Assembly (NCBI RefSeq): GCF_016861565.1
Contig: NZ_BOLK01000002.1
Span: 186,001 to 250,000, forward strand
DNA: 64,000 bases
Direction of reading: 5' to 3'
Source: Secundilactobacillus yichangensis
Lineage (GTDB): Bacteria; Bacillota; Bacilli; Lactobacillales; Lactobacillaceae
Shown: positions 39,086 through 48,854 of the stretch, piece after piece
Position numbering within the stretch: position 1 is the first letter of the stretch
How the letters are laid out: each line of letters starts with the position of its first letter
The notes under the pieces: model-generated
What the model was told of the DNA's origin: nothing
What the model saw: only the letters and a program-made list of their open reading frames with translations
Databases searched by the model: none
Program-made: the position numbers and the translations under genes

Positions 39086-39117
39086 TTAGGGTCCCTCCTC
39101 GAATTATTGAATGGTAC

Positions 39118-39345
39118 AAAAAAAGACCTCACCCAAGGGACGAAGTCTTCGTGGTACCACCCAATTTTAGAATCAATATCTTTCTTATCTTAGCCATTAA
39201 CGGAGCCGACCCGTTCTGACTTACGTTTCAGTCAGACAGCTAGAAGATGATCTGCATATCAGTAGGGGCTACCGGATTTCCACCATGACACCGGCTCTCT
39301 GAAGCTTACTGCTGTGCTTTCTGTTCTCCATACCGCTTTAAAGTT
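39118..39345 (-). promoter_or_regulatory. T-box riboswitch (isoleucine) upstream of ileS
   Basis: Seen on the minus strand: the T-box TTGGGTGGTACCACG (39150-39164) followed by a terminator stem and seven T (39118-39150). Upstream is a stem I with an AGUA motif, the distal AGAGAGCCGG/CCGGU pairing, and a specifier region with AUCAUC (39246-39251), an isoleucine codon. T-box leaders sense uncharged tRNA and antiterminate. The promoter is not obvious and may lie inside the 3' end of divIVA. Confidence 0.93.
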
Positions 39346-39355
39346 TTACTGCAGG

Positions 39356-40060
39356 CTACTGCTTATCATCGTCTGGGAAAATAACCACTGTTTCAGTCTC
39401 TGGATCCTTGTTTGGATCAACTGGCTGATCAGCGTCATAAATCTCATCCGAAGAATCGGTTTGTTCATCTGCCTGTGAAGTCGAGTTTACGCCATCTTCA
39501 TTCTCATTGTCAAGCTTGTTCTTCTTAATGGCGTTTTGAATTTCATCATAGGTCGACGAACCATCATCTTTAAGCAAATTATCCCAGCTATCACTCTTGA
39601 TCTCCGCTAACTGGCTTTCAAGCATCACTTGCAAGCGCTGACGGAAAACCCGTGTACTCTTCTTTAAGTCATCGGTCTCAACGGCTAAGTTTTGAGCACG
39701 CTTAGAAGCTTCGGACATCAGTTGGTTAGCTTTTTCAGTAGCTTCGCTTACCGTATCAGTAGCTTGTTTTTGAGCTTCCTGATTGATGATTTCAGCTTCC
39801 TTTTGTGAATTGGATTTTACTTTATCAGCGGCTTCTTGCGCCACAATAATTGACTGGTTCAAAGAATCCTTTAAATCGTTGAAGTACTTCAGTTTTTCCT
39901 CTGCTGAGGCTAACTGATCGGTCAACTTCTTGTTTTGATCCAAGGTAATTTGATAGTCTTTAATAATTTGCTCTAAAAAATCATTAACTTCATCAACGTT
40001 ATATCCCCGTAATTTCGTTGAAAACTCTTTATTATGAATGTCTAATGGGCTAAGTACCAT
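39356..40060 (-). CDS. divIVA: DivIVA domain division protein
   Basis: Membrane-curvature-sensing coiled-coil protein that marks division sites and poles. The N-terminal lipid-binding motif LDIHNKEFSTKLRGYNVDEVNDFLEQI (residues 5-31) is diagnostic; a long coiled coil runs to about 160, then an acidic Asp/Glu-rich disordered tail (170-234). It is the last division gene of the sepF-yggT-ylmH-divIVA run, upstream of ileS. Confidence 0.95.
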   Translation of the reverse strand: MVLSPLDIHNKEFSTKLRGYNVDEVNDFLEQIIKDYQITLDQNKKLTDQLASAEEKLKYFNDLKDSLNQSIIVAQEAADKVKSNSQKEAEIINQEAQKQATDTVSEATEKANQLMSEASKRAQNLAVETDDLKKSTRVFRQRLQVMLESQLAEIKSDSWDNLLKDDGSSTYDEIQNAIKKNKLDNENEDGVNSTSQADEQTDSSDEIYDADQPVDPNKDPETETVVIFPDDDKQ

Positions 40061-40083
40061 AACTTGTTCCTCCCCGATTGCAA

Positions 40084-40872
40084 TTATTTATGCAGCACTG
40101 CCAGTGTGACCTTCAGTTTATCCTTCTTAGTCACGCCGTTAACACTTGTTAACCTAACACGTCCGAAACCGCGAACTGAAATAATATCTTGATGTTCCAA
40201 CTGATAATCTGGTCGGCTAAAATCATTCCAGTTCAATTGAATTCGACCGGCTTCTATTAACTCTTTAGCGTGGTGTCTTGATAGATGAAAGCCGGTTGCC
40301 ACAACGTTATCAAGCCGCGTTGAGGAAAGCGTGGTACTCTCCTCCTCCCAAGCATCAAGTGGTGCAAGGTGGTCTGCCAAATCGAGCTGATTTAAGCGAA
40401 CCTTAATTTTCCCCATTCGATCAACTTGAGCAACAACGTAACGACTCATATCCGCAGTGATAAAAAATTGCCAGTGATCACCGTCAGTGATGATATCGCC
40501 AAGAACATCCCGATCGATTCCAGCCCCCAAAATAGAGCCTAGAATCTGACCGTGCTGAAGTTGCGTAAACTTTCTTGGATAGTCAATATCAAACAAATTG
40601 ATTTCAAAATCAAGCTCATTTGAATCAACATAACCCGGATAGATGGCTGCCCGTTGCATTTCTGCACCAGGATAGCCCCCCTGAAACTTGAGTTTCAGCT
40701 CCGAATCACCGTTGACTAACGTCGATAAGATATACTGCTGTCTCGGATTTAAAAAATGGGTTAAAATTGGCCGATATTCATCACTGGCCTGTTGAATCCA
40801 ACCCGTTGCACTTTCAATGAAAGGTGCTTCTTCTGCTCGAAAATGCTGCGCGATGCGATCAGCCAAAGTCAA
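40084..40872 (-). CDS. ylmH: YlmH-type S4 RNA-binding protein
   Basis: Contains a central YlmH fold and a C-terminal S4 domain (about 180-240) with RLDNVVATGFHLSRHHAKELIEAGRIQLNW. At 262 aa it has normal length. YlmH acts in ribosome quality control and is associated with division genes in Firmicutes. It begins 10 nt after the YggT gene stop. The assignment rests on domain order and on the conserved sepF-yggT-ylmH-divIVA order. Confidence 0.92.
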   Translation of the reverse strand: MTLADRIAQHFRAEEAPFIESATGWIQQASDEYRPILTHFLNPRQQYILSTLVNGDSELKLKFQGGYPGAEMQRAAIYPGYVDSNELDFEINLFDIDYPRKFTQLQHGQILGSILGAGIDRDVLGDIITDGDHWQFFITADMSRYVVAQVDRMGKIKVRLNQLDLADHLAPLDAWEEESTTLSSTRLDNVVATGFHLSRHHAKELIEAGRIQLNWNDFSRPDYQLEHQDIISVRGFGRVRLTSVNGVTKKDKLKVTLAVLHK

Positions 40873-40881
40873 CTCCTCCTA

Positions 40882-41166
40882 CTACATTCCCATGAGTCGA
40901 AAAACAATTTGTTCAACGTAAAATAATCCGCTACGCACAATGCCTAGTACAAAGATAGCAACCAGCGGTGCAAAACCAATCATGCCAATAGTAGCAAAGT
41001 TGAACCAGCGTTGAAACGGTTCAACGATTGCTCCTAGAAGCTGTCCTAGCTTAGTTTGATAAGCCCCTGGAAACCAGCTCAGCAGTGCATAAACAACAAT
41101 CGCCATGATATACAGGTCAATTGCCTTACTTAATAACCAAAAAAAGAACGTCACAAACGCGACCAA
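40882..41166 (-). CDS. YggT family membrane protein
   Basis: 94 aa with two hydrophobic segments (about 3-27 and 60-80) around the conserved YALLSWFPGAYQTKLGQLLGAIVEPFQRWF. YggT proteins (YlmG in Firmicutes) lie between sepF and ylmH and are linked to cell envelope or division, but the mechanism is unclear. Gaps to neighbours are 9-11 nt. Confidence 0.92.
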   Translation of the reverse strand: MVAFVTFFFWLLSKAIDLYIMAIVVYALLSWFPGAYQTKLGQLLGAIVEPFQRWFNFATIGMIGFAPLVAIFVLGIVRSGLFYVEQIVFRLMGM

Positions 41167-41177
41167 ATACTCACTCC

Positions 41178-41624
41178 TTACTTCAGTTTCTCGCCTAAAG
41201 TGGCTGAGAGATCTCCATTTATTTCAAAATTTTTAGGCGTGCATAAAAAGATGGCATCCCCGATTCGTTCAATATCACCGTCGATAGCGAATACAGTTCC
41301 CGTCAAAAAATCAACGATTCGACGGGCATTAGCGTCATCAATTCGGCCAAAGTTAACAATAACCGCCTGCTGATTCAGCAATTGCCTGGCAATATCTTGA
41401 ACATCAGCATAAAGCCGAGGTTCAAACAGCGAAATCTTGCTGGACTTACTAGCAGCCGCACGGGATGCATTCAATGACACAACTTTATTATTATCGTGCC
41501 GCTGATGCAGATTGTGCGCCAGTGATTGATTAGCTATCTGCTGCTGAGTGTCTTGGGGAGTATCAGCTTCATCTTCGTAATTATCATCCATGCCGAAAAA
41601 CCGACTCATACTAAACTTTCCCAT
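41178..41624 (-). CDS. sepF: Cell division protein SepF
   Basis: FtsZ-bundling membrane-binding protein. An N-terminal amphipathic helix (MGKFSMSRFFGMDD) is followed by a Gln-rich linker (about 23-55) and the core domain from residue 64: LFEPRLYADVQDIARQLLNQQAVIVNFGRID...RIVDFLTGTVFAIDG.IERIG. At 148 aa it is standard. The ATG has AAGGAG 8 nt upstream. It follows ftsZ by 44 nt. Confidence 0.95.
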   Translation of the reverse strand: MGKFSMSRFFGMDDNYEDEADTPQDTQQQIANQSLAHNLHQRHDNNKVVSLNASRAAASKSSKISLFEPRLYADVQDIARQLLNQQAVIVNFGRIDDANARRIVDFLTGTVFAIDGDIERIGDAIFLCTPKNFEINGDLSATLGEKLK

Positions 41625-41668
41625 GAAAACCGCTCCTTTCGCTATTTATCAGGGGTAATGCAGCCGCA

Positions 41669-42913
41669 CTAGTCGTTTTTACGACGGTGCTTGAAGAATG
41701 GTGGCGTATCAAGACTGGTATCATCATCAGCTGTGTTCGCAGAATCGTCATTGTTAAAGACACTGAAATCTGGTTTAGAAACACCATCGAATTCGTTAGC
41801 ATCAGGACGACGAGATTCAGTTGAAGATTGGCTCTGACCACTTTGACCAGCGTTAAAGCTGTCCATTTGGCTGTCGCTTTCGCCACGCTGTGAATCGTTG
41901 ACTGGGGTTGAACCATCAGCTAACCGACGCGCTGTCCGCGTCTTAGCACTTCGCTTCTTCTTGTCAATGCCAGTTGCAATTACAGTAACTCGAACTTCAT
42001 CACCTAGGTTCTCATCAATGGATGTCCCAAAAATGATGTTAACATCGCTTGTTGCTGATTGAGAAACAATCTCTGAGGCAGACTGTGCTTCAAATAAGGA
42101 CAAGTCTGGGCCCCCAGTAATGTTTAACAGCACTTGTTCAGCACCATCGATTGAAACCTCAAGCAATGGTGATGAAATAGCTTTCTTAGTGGCATCTTCC
42201 GTCCGGTTTTCACCGTTGGCAGAACCAACACCCATCAAAGCAGCACCTTGATCCTGCATAACTGTCTTGACATCAGCAAAGTCCAAGTTAACGTAACCGG
42301 GACTTGTAATCAAATCTGAAATACCTTGAACCCCTTGACGAAGAACGTTATCAGCTTCTTGGAAGGCTTCCATCATTGGGGTCTTCTTATCAACGATTTC
42401 AAGTAAGCGGTTATTAGCAATGACAATCAGCGTATCCACGCTTTCCTTCATTGCTGCGACACCTTCAGCGGCGTAACGGGAACGTTTAGGCCCTTCAAAG
42501 GTAAATGGCCGGGTAACAACACCCACAGTCAAAGCACCCTGTTCTTTGGCTAATTTAGCAATGATTGGAGCAGCACCGTTTCCAGTTCCGCCACCCATAC
42601 CAGCAGTAACAAACACCATGTCGGCACCAGATAGTGCTTCGCTGATTTGGTCTTCACTTTCTTGAGCCGCTTTAGACCCAATTTCAGGATTCGATCCAGC
42701 ACCTAATCCACGTGTCAGCTTCGGTCCTAATTGAATTTTGGTTTCAGCCTTAGAAGCCTCTAAGGCTTGAACATCGGTGTTAGCAACAATATATTCAACA
42801 CCCTTAACGTCTTCTGTAATCATCCGGTTAACGGCGTTACCGCCACCGCCACCAACGCCGATAACTTTAATATTGGCGCCTCGGTTTTGTGTTGAGTCTA
42901 ACGAAAATTCCAT
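41669..42913 (-). CDS. ftsZ: Cell division GTPase FtsZ
   Basis: Tubulin-like Z-ring GTPase. N-terminal [19 protein letters not shown]7-loop region [11 protein letters not shown] and the C-terminal tail peptide ending [13 protein letters not shown] (the SepF/FtsA-binding motif) are all present. The nucleotide signature is GGGTGNG at 107-113, with Asn112 where most bacteria have Thr. The linker (about 320-400) is Gln/Ser/Asp-rich. The 414-aa length is normal. It follows ftsA by 24 nt. Confidence 0.97.
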   Translation of the reverse strand: MEFSLDSTQNRGANIKVIGVGGGGGNAVNRMITEDVKGVEYIVANTDVQALEASKAETKIQLGPKLTRGLGAGSNPEIGSKAAQESEDQISEALSGADMVFVTAGMGGGTGNGAAPIIAKLAKEQGALTVGVVTRPFTFEGPKRSRYAAEGVAAMKESVDTLIVIANNRLLEIVDKKTPMMEAFQEADNVLRQGVQGISDLITSPGYVNLDFADVKTVMQDQGAALMGVGSANGENRTEDATKKAISSPLLEVSIDGAEQVLLNITGGPDLSLFEAQSASEIVSQSATSDVNIIFGTSIDENLGDEVRVTVIATGIDKKKRSAKTRTARRLADGSTPVNDSQRGESDSQMDSFNAGQSGQSQSSTESRRPDANEFDGVSKPDFSVFNNDDSANTADDDTSLDTPPFFKHRRKND

Positions 42914-42937
42914 TTTTAAATCCCTCCAGTAATCGGG

Positions 42938-44269
42938 TTAATCAAAGAAGTCTTTGAAGAACTTTCTGATTCCCTGTGCACGTTGTTTTTTCGGCTTATT
43001 CGGTTTACTAGTACGACTCGGAGCAGTTTGCGTATGCCGCGAATCACTTACCTCAACTAACTGCTGAGGTTCTGGCCGTGCTTCCACTTGCGAAGCCAAC
43101 TGATCATTGCCAGCCAAAGCTGACTGAACCAGCAAAGCAACCTCGCTCATTTGACCACGGTAGTTAACCAGTGACAGTGCTTGTGTAAATGATGGGTGAC
43201 GCAGCCCCATTTGATCAGGTATGGAAACCCGAACTGGAACATCGAAAACGTCCTGAGCTAAATCTGTAATTCCTGGAAGTGCAGCCACACCACCAGTTAA
43301 AACAATTCCGCCCGGCAGTGATAGTGCGTTGGTTGCGTCTAATTGAGTTTTTAGCTTCCCCAATATCTGCATCAAGCGGGCTTCAATAATCTCAGCTAAA
43401 TACTTTTCTGAAATATCGCTTGGCCTGCTTTGACCGACAACGTCAACCGGAAACTGATTATCCTCTGAGGCGCGAGAAGAGTCGGCGAACCCATAATTTC
43501 GCTTTAACTTCTCGGCATTTTCGATTGAGGTATTAAGCACAACCGAAATGTCTTTGGTAATGTAGTCGCCACCCTCAGGGTCAACTTCCGCAAACTTGAG
43601 ACGGTGATCATGAATCACCGCAGCAGTGCTTTGCCCACCGCCTAAATCAAGAAGCACAGTTCCAAAGTCCTGCTCCCCATCGCTCAGAATACTTAAGCCC
43701 TGGGCAATTGGACTGACAACTGCCAGTTGTGCATTCAGACCAGCCTGTTCAACCGCTTTTTTGGTGTTATGTACGATTGTTTTAGGCCCAGTAAAGAGCA
43801 TGCCATTCATTTCTAAACGAACACCAACCATTGACCTTGGATCTTTAATGCCATCAAAACCATCAACGATAAATTCGTCGGGTACCAGATTAATAATTTC
43901 ACGTTCTGGCGGCAAGTTTTGAATAATCGCAGCTGATGCAACATCCCTAACATCTTGGTCGGTTATTTCTCGTGCCTGATCACCGATGGCAACCATTCCG
44001 GTTACTGGTTCAATTTTTAACATATTTGCCGAAATACCCACAATCACATCGTGAATCTGAATGCTGGCCTTCTCTTCAGCAGCTTTCACTGCGCGTTTAA
44101 TCGCTTCGCTGGCTTTATCAATGTCCACGATCACGCCACGGCTCAAACCGGCTGCCCGTTCATTTCCAACACCCAGTACGTTCAGTTGTCCCTCTAAATA
44201 TTCTGCCACGATGACTTTAATTGAGGTTGTTCCGATATCAAGTCCCACATACATGCCTGAAGTATCCAT
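42938..44269 (-). CDS. ftsA: Cell division protein FtsA
   Basis: Actin-like membrane tether of FtsZ. VGLDIGTTSIKVIVAE at the N-terminus, LLDLGGGQST (phosphate 2), GGVAALPGI and a C-terminal amphipathic tail (KKQRAQGIRKFFKDFFD) that anchors to the membrane. At 443 aa it is as expected. It precedes ftsZ in the dcw cluster. The 183-nt gap to divIB (44270-44452) is larger than the others here and may hold an internal promoter, though I see no convincing one. Confidence 0.96.
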   Translation of the reverse strand: MDTSGMYVGLDIGTTSIKVIVAEYLEGQLNVLGVGNERAAGLSRGVIVDIDKASEAIKRAVKAAEEKASIQIHDVIVGISANMLKIEPVTGMVAIGDQAREITDQDVRDVASAAIIQNLPPEREIINLVPDEFIVDGFDGIKDPRSMVGVRLEMNGMLFTGPKTIVHNTKKAVEQAGLNAQLAVVSPIAQGLSILSDGEQDFGTVLLDLGGGQSTAAVIHDHRLKFAEVDPEGGDYITKDISVVLNTSIENAEKLKRNYGFADSSRASEDNQFPVDVVGQSRPSDISEKYLAEIIEARLMQILGKLKTQLDATNALSLPGGIVLTGGVAALPGITDLAQDVFDVPVRVSIPDQMGLRHPSFTQALSLVNYRGQMSEVALLVQSALAGNDQLASQVEARPEPQQLVEVSDSRHTQTAPSRTSKPNKPKKQRAQGIRKFFKDFFD

Positions 44270-44452
44270 AGTAGCAGGAACCTCCTCTGATTTCGATTTG
44301 ATGAATTCTCATGAAAAAGTCTTAATTTACTTTCCAGTTTACCACAAACACCACTCGTTAAAAAAGGCATTATTGCCCTTAGATTCCGCATTAAGACGGT
44401 AAATGCTAAAACGGTTTCACTAACACTGGAATAGTCTGGTTTATTCCACTCA

Positions 44453-45289
44453 CTAAAATGAATATGAATAAGCGCCGACCTCCAAATTAACGATCCCTTT
44501 GTGTGACATTTTAGCGGCAATGCTTGGGTAATAGGCCATCTTACTGGCGAAAGTAGAAATTGAAGCATAGACTTCATTACCATCATTCATGTACAAATGA
44601 ACACGTTGAGGATCAGCCTTAGTCGGTGAAAATTGGATTTCTGAAATTCCGGTTTGAATCTTTTTAGAGAGCTTGGCGTACTGCTTGATCATTTGGGAAA
44701 GCTGTTTAGGAGATTTAAACCGATCATATACGGGGTAACTTCCCGTTGGCTGTTTCTGGCGTTCCTTAGAAATCACACCACTAGTCAGTGCGACTCGGTA
44801 ATAACCATTAGCCGGTACAAAGCCCGCTGTAGGATACTCTTTAACGCGAATGGTCAGCTGGTTGAAATGGGCAATGGAGAATGAAATTTGCTTTACCCGT
44901 GAGTTACTGTTTTTCACCCGCTGAGATAATTTCTGTTCCTTCCCCACTACCTGGTAAATCGAGTCCCCATGATCAATTCCGCTCACCTTAACCACCTGTC
45001 GGTCAGTCAGCGCGTGATTGCCGTCGACAGTGATCTTGCCAATATGACTTAAGGGTGAAACATAGTACCCCGAAATCAGCAGCAGGATGCCGAAGATACC
45101 AATTAAAATACTCATTCGCTGTGCAAGACGACGATGCTTTTGCTGCTTCAATCGAGGCAGTTTGGCGCCAATCCGCTGAACACGGTTAGTCTTCTTAGCA
45201 GCCCTTTGCCGCTCTTCTGACTGGTATTTTTCCCATGGAGTGATTGCAACGTGGCGTTTTGATTTGTCCCGGTTGATTTTAAAACTCAT
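44453..45289 (-). CDS. divIB: Division protein DivIB/FtsQ
   Basis: Bitopic division protein. A basic N-terminal cytosolic tail (1-58) precedes one membrane segment (about 59-78, SILIGIFGILLLISGYYVSP), a POTRA domain beginning IGKITVDGNHALTDRQVVKVSGI, and the beta domain with ...VALTSGVIS. At 278 aa it is of typical length. It lies between murG and ftsA, its normal place, with 18 nt to murG. Confidence 0.94.
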   Translation of the reverse strand: MSFKINRDKSKRHVAITPWEKYQSEERQRAAKKTNRVQRIGAKLPRLKQQKHRRLAQRMSILIGIFGILLLISGYYVSPLSHIGKITVDGNHALTDRQVVKVSGIDHGDSIYQVVGKEQKLSQRVKNSNSRVKQISFSIAHFNQLTIRVKEYPTAGFVPANGYYRVALTSGVISKERQKQPTGSYPVYDRFKSPKQLSQMIKQYAKLSKKIQTGISEIQFSPTKADPQRVHLYMNDGNEVYASISTFASKMAYYPSIAAKMSHKGIVNLEVGAYSYSF

Positions 45290-45307
45290 CTTGCACTCAC
45301 CCCTATA

Positions 45308-46402
45308 CTACGACTGGCTGACTTCCTTCAAGAGCGCCAGCATTTCCGTAGCAGCTTTTGGCTTGCCGAGCTTCTTAGCTGCGGCTGCCATGGCTGCCCG
45401 TTTACTATCATCAGTCATCAGCTCATCCATGGCTGAAACCAGTGTTTGACTGGTTAAATCAGCTTCCTTGATCATTAAAGCTGCGTTTGCGTTTACTAAA
45501 CTCATGGCATTTTTAGTTTGATGATCCGCCGTTACATACGGACTTGGAATTAAAATAGAAGGCACGCCCAGCGCTGTCAGTTCTGCCAAAGTAGTTGCTC
45601 CGGAACGGCCAACTACTCCAGCTAACTTAGGCAGCACTTCTGGCATATTATTGATGTATGACTGAATCGAAATGTTATCAGCAGAGGCCATCTGCTTAAC
45701 CTGGCTCATCACGTCATCATAGCGTTTAGGGCCAGTAACAAAGACCACTTGATAATCTTTCTTGGCTAATTCTGGTAACGACTCAACCATTACCTTATTG
45801 AGCTTTAGGGCCCCTTGACTGCCACCCACGACCATAATTGTTGGCACGTCATCCTTTAAATCAAAAGCTGTCATGCTGAAATGGCTTTCAATGTTAGCTA
45901 CTTCCTGTGCCCGAGGATTCCCAGTCATAACCACTTTATCAGCTGGAAATTGCGCTCTGGCGTCTTCAAAGTTAATGGCAATTTTGTCTACGTAACGACT
46001 CAAAAACTTATTGGTCATTCCAACCACGCTGTTTTGTTCGTGAATCACCGTTGGCACATGCTGCTTAGCTGCAGCGTATAAAACCGCACCCGATACGTAG
46101 CCGCCAGTTCCAAGAACCACGTCCGGTTTAAACGAGCGAACCAATTTTTTAGACTGGTGAACACTCTTTAAAAACAGGTAGACAGTTTTAAAGTTTTCCA
46201 GCGACAATGACCGTTTGAACCCTTGGATGGTCATCGCTTCAAAAGGAATCCCCAAATCGGGTACGATAGTACTTTCAATTCCCCGGTGAGAGCCAACGTA
46301 GAGAACCTCCGCATCCGGGTCCTGCCGTTTAAGTTCATTAATCACGGCTAGTGCAGGGTAAATATGACCGCCTGTACCGCCGCCAGAAACCATCAATCGC
46401 AT
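45308..46402 (-). CDS. murG: UDP-GlcNAc lipid I transferase MurG
   Basis: Adds GlcNAc to lipid I at the inner face of the membrane, making lipid [16 protein letters not shown] (N-terminal glycine loop), GTGGYVSG, and VVGGSQGA are diagnostic, plus [11 protein letters not shown] in the donor-binding domain. The length of 364 aa is normal. It overlaps murD by one base (TAATG), so translation is coupled. Confidence 0.97.
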   Translation of the reverse strand: MRLMVSGGGTGGHIYPALAVINELKRQDPDAEVLYVGSHRGIESTIVPDLGIPFEAMTIQGFKRSLSLENFKTVYLFLKSVHQSKKLVRSFKPDVVLGTGGYVSGAVLYAAAKQHVPTVIHEQNSVVGMTNKFLSRYVDKIAINFEDARAQFPADKVVMTGNPRAQEVANIESHFSMTAFDLKDDVPTIMVVGGSQGALKLNKVMVESLPELAKKDYQVVFVTGPKRYDDVMSQVKQMASADNISIQSYINNMPEVLPKLAGVVGRSGATTLAELTALGVPSILIPSPYVTADHQTKNAMSLVNANAALMIKEADLTSQTLVSAMDELMTDDSKRAAMAAAAKKLGKPKAATEMLALLKEVSQS

Positions 46403-47784
46403 TAGTTCTCCTCCTTCTTACCGGTTAAATCTTCAACGGCTTTAATAAATCGATCACCGCGAACTTCAAAGTTCGGGTACTGATCCCAGCTAGCGTTAGC
46501 TGGGGACAAGAGAATAATGTCGCCAGCTGCACTTAGTTGATAAGCTACCGGCACACCAGCTTCGGCGTTTTCGACAAATTTGATCTGCTTAATGCCAGCC
46601 TTTTTAGCTGCGTCTGCCAGCAAATTCTTAGTCTCTCCAAATAAAACAATGGCCTTCACGTGTTTCTTAAAAAACGGTACTAACCGTTCAAAAGTGTACC
46701 CGCGATCCAAGCCGCCGGCCAAAAGAACGACTGGTGCTTTAAAGCCTTTCAAGGCCATTTCGGTAGCTTCGATGTCCGTTGCTTTAGAGTCGTTATAGAA
46801 TTCACGGCCCTCACTGGTCAATACGTATTGCGTCCGGTGACGAACGCCGCTGAAAGTCGTCAATACGTGCTTAATGGCTGCGCTTGAACGGCCTTCAATC
46901 TTAGCTACGGCGATTGCGGCTAACGCGTTTTCAACGTTATGATCCCCAGGAACCTTAACATCAGCAGCAGCCATAATCGGTTCGTCCTTGTAATAAAGCA
47001 TCCCGTTTAACTCGTAGGCACCAGCCTTACTTTTAGCTAGCCGTGAAAAGGGCACCACTTGCGCCTTAGACTGCCGGCTTAAACCAACTAATTCTTCTGA
47101 ATCGAAGTTTACCACGAAGTAGTCTTCAGCCGTCTGATTTTGCGTGATGCGCATTTTAGCTTTGACGTAGTTCTCACGAGTTTTATGATAATCTAAATGA
47201 TTGGCAAAAATATTGGTCAAGACAGCAATGTGCGGGTGAAATTGGGTGGTCCCCAACAGCATAAAACTGGAAACTTCCATCACCATTGTGTCCTGGTCAC
47301 CCAACTGCTGAGCAACTTGTGAAGCTGGCACACCAATATTGCCGGCGTAAGCACTCTTACCTGCCTGCCGTTCCTGATTCATCATTTTAGTGATCATCGT
47401 GGTAGTGGTCGTTTTACCGTTACTACCAGTGACCGCAATCAATTCAGCATCAGAAATTTCACTAGCTAGTTCAATTTCAGTAATGATTGGCAAATGTTGA
47501 TCAGTGGCTGCCTTTATTAAGGGAACATCATAAGGTATTCCTGGGTTTTTAACCATCAAATCAAAACCAGCATCAAGTTGAGAAGGATCCTGTTCACCCG
47601 TCAAAATGGTGTAGCCGCCTTCAGTCTGCAACTCTTGTGCCTCTGAATTCTTCTCTAAGGGCTGCTGATCGCTAACCGTGACTTCAGCACCTAATTTTTT
47701 GAGCAGTCGAGCTGCATTTAAACCGCTTTTTGCTAAACCTACAACGATTACTCGTTTACCTTCATACGTCTTGATACGCTTCAT
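46402..47784 (-). CDS. murD: UDP-MurNAc-L-Ala-D-Glu synthetase MurD
   Basis: Mur ligase adding D-Glu. The ATP motif [26 protein letters not shown] and [22 protein letters not shown] are intact; the N-terminal Rossmann part reads [17 protein letters not shown]. The frame can start at a GTG at 47799, but the ATG at 47784 ([12 protein letters not shown]) matches the family N-terminus, with AGGTGG about 11 nt upstream, so the start is likely though not certain. The product has 460 aa. Confidence 0.95.
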   Translation of the reverse strand: MKRIKTYEGKRVIVVGLAKSGLNAARLLKKLGAEVTVSDQQPLEKNSEAQELQTEGGYTILTGEQDPSQLDAGFDLMVKNPGIPYDVPLIKAATDQHLPIITEIELASEISDAELIAVTGSNGKTTTTTMITKMMNQERQAGKSAYAGNIGVPASQVAQQLGDQDTMVMEVSSFMLLGTTQFHPHIAVLTNIFANHLDYHKTRENYVKAKMRITQNQTAEDYFVVNFDSEELVGLSRQSKAQVVPFSRLAKSKAGAYELNGMLYYKDEPIMAAADVKVPGDHNVENALAAIAVAKIEGRSSAAIKHVLTTFSGVRHRTQYVLTSEGREFYNDSKATDIEATEMALKGFKAPVVLLAGGLDRGYTFERLVPFFKKHVKAIVLFGETKNLLADAAKKAGIKQIKFVENAEAGVPVAYQLSAAGDIILLSPANASWDQYPNFEVRGDRFIKAVEDLTGKKEEN

Positions 47785-47832
47785 AACCTTGTCCGCCACC
47801 TATTTAATTTTTATTACTTAACGAAAAACAAA

Positions 47833-48792
47833 CTACCACATTGCCCAAATACCGGTTATTGCTGTTACTGCACTAATGCACCAGAACGTAATATCAATCC
47901 GCCATTCGCTCCAGCCCTTCATTTCGAAGTGATGATGAATTGGCGACATCAAAAAGATCCGCTTACCGGTAGTCTTAAACGACAGTACTTGTAAGATCAC
48001 ACTTGCCGTCTCAATCACGTAAATTAAACCGATCCATAATAGTGATACTTCATGATGAACTAGGATCGAGACAGCGGCTAAAGCGCCACCTAATGCTAAC
48101 GAACCCATATCGCCCATGAAAATTTTAGCCGGCTTGTGATTGTAAATCAAGAAAGCTAACAATCCACCAACGACCGCTAAACAAAACATGGCGACGTCAA
48201 CTTGGTGCTGATGCATGGCAATAACGCCATAGGCGATAAAAGAAATGGAAGCAACTCCAGCAACTAAACCGTCTAGACCATCCGTTAAATTAACCGCGTT
48301 TGAAAAGCCAACCAGCCAAAATAGAATAAACAAAAAGTAACCAACTAGGCCTAAATTAACTGCACCTATTCCTGGCAGCTTAAGCAGCAACGGCAATCCT
48401 TCATGCAAATAGACCGCAAAAAACACGGCACCACCGACAATCTGACCAAGCAGTTTTTGCCAAGCTTTCAAACCTTCATTTTGACGCCGGAAAAGCTTAA
48501 TGGAATCGTCCCACATACCCAGCAATCCGTACAGAATCAGAATAAACAGCAAGATCAGTGCAACTGGTCCCAACTGTCCAAATACGATTCCTGAAATAAC
48601 GGTTGCCACAATGATAGCCAGAATAAACATCAGGCCGCCCATGGTTGGGGTCCCTGATTTTTTCTCGTGCCACGAGGGTCCCTCTTCGCGAATCATCTGA
48701 CCTTCGTGCTTGGCACGAAAATAACGAATCAGCGCTGGCATAAATAACGCCGTAATGGCAAAACTAATTATAAACGATAAAACCGAACTCAT
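47833..48792 (-). CDS. mraY: Phospho-MurNAc-pentapeptide transferase MraY
   Basis: Polytopic enzyme that transfers phospho-MurNAc-pentapeptide to undecaprenyl phosphate, giving lipid I. About ten membrane segments in 319 aa; the catalytic Asp-rich loops [16 protein letters not shown] and the [11 protein letters not shown] segment are present, and the loop [16 protein letters not shown] is conserved. Just upstream is a tandem 25-bp repeat that separates it from the PBP gene. Confidence 0.97.
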   Translation of the reverse strand: MSSVLSFIISFAITALFMPALIRYFRAKHEGQMIREEGPSWHEKKSGTPTMGGLMFILAIIVATVISGIVFGQLGPVALILLFILILYGLLGMWDDSIKLFRRQNEGLKAWQKLLGQIVGGAVFFAVYLHEGLPLLLKLPGIGAVNLGLVGYFLFILFWLVGFSNAVNLTDGLDGLVAGVASISFIAYGVIAMHQHQVDVAMFCLAVVGGLLAFLIYNHKPAKIFMGDMGSLALGGALAAVSILVHHEVSLLWIGLIYVIETASVILQVLSFKTTGKRIFLMSPIHHHFEMKGWSEWRIDITFWCISAVTAITGIWAMW

Positions 48793-48805
48793 GACTTTCT
48801 CCTCT

Positions 48806-48854
48806 TATACCCACGAAGTGAGTTACTTTTTATACCCACGAAGTGAGTTACTTT
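48806..48854. repeat. Tandem 25-bp duplication between pbp and mraY
   Basis: Two adjacent copies (48806-48830 and 48831-48854) of a unit reading TATACCCACGAAGTGAGTTAC and then TTT(T). The second copy contains the PBP stop codon (48850-48848). Each unit can fold on the minus strand into a short hairpin, ACTCAC with GTGGGT. Confidence 0.9.
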
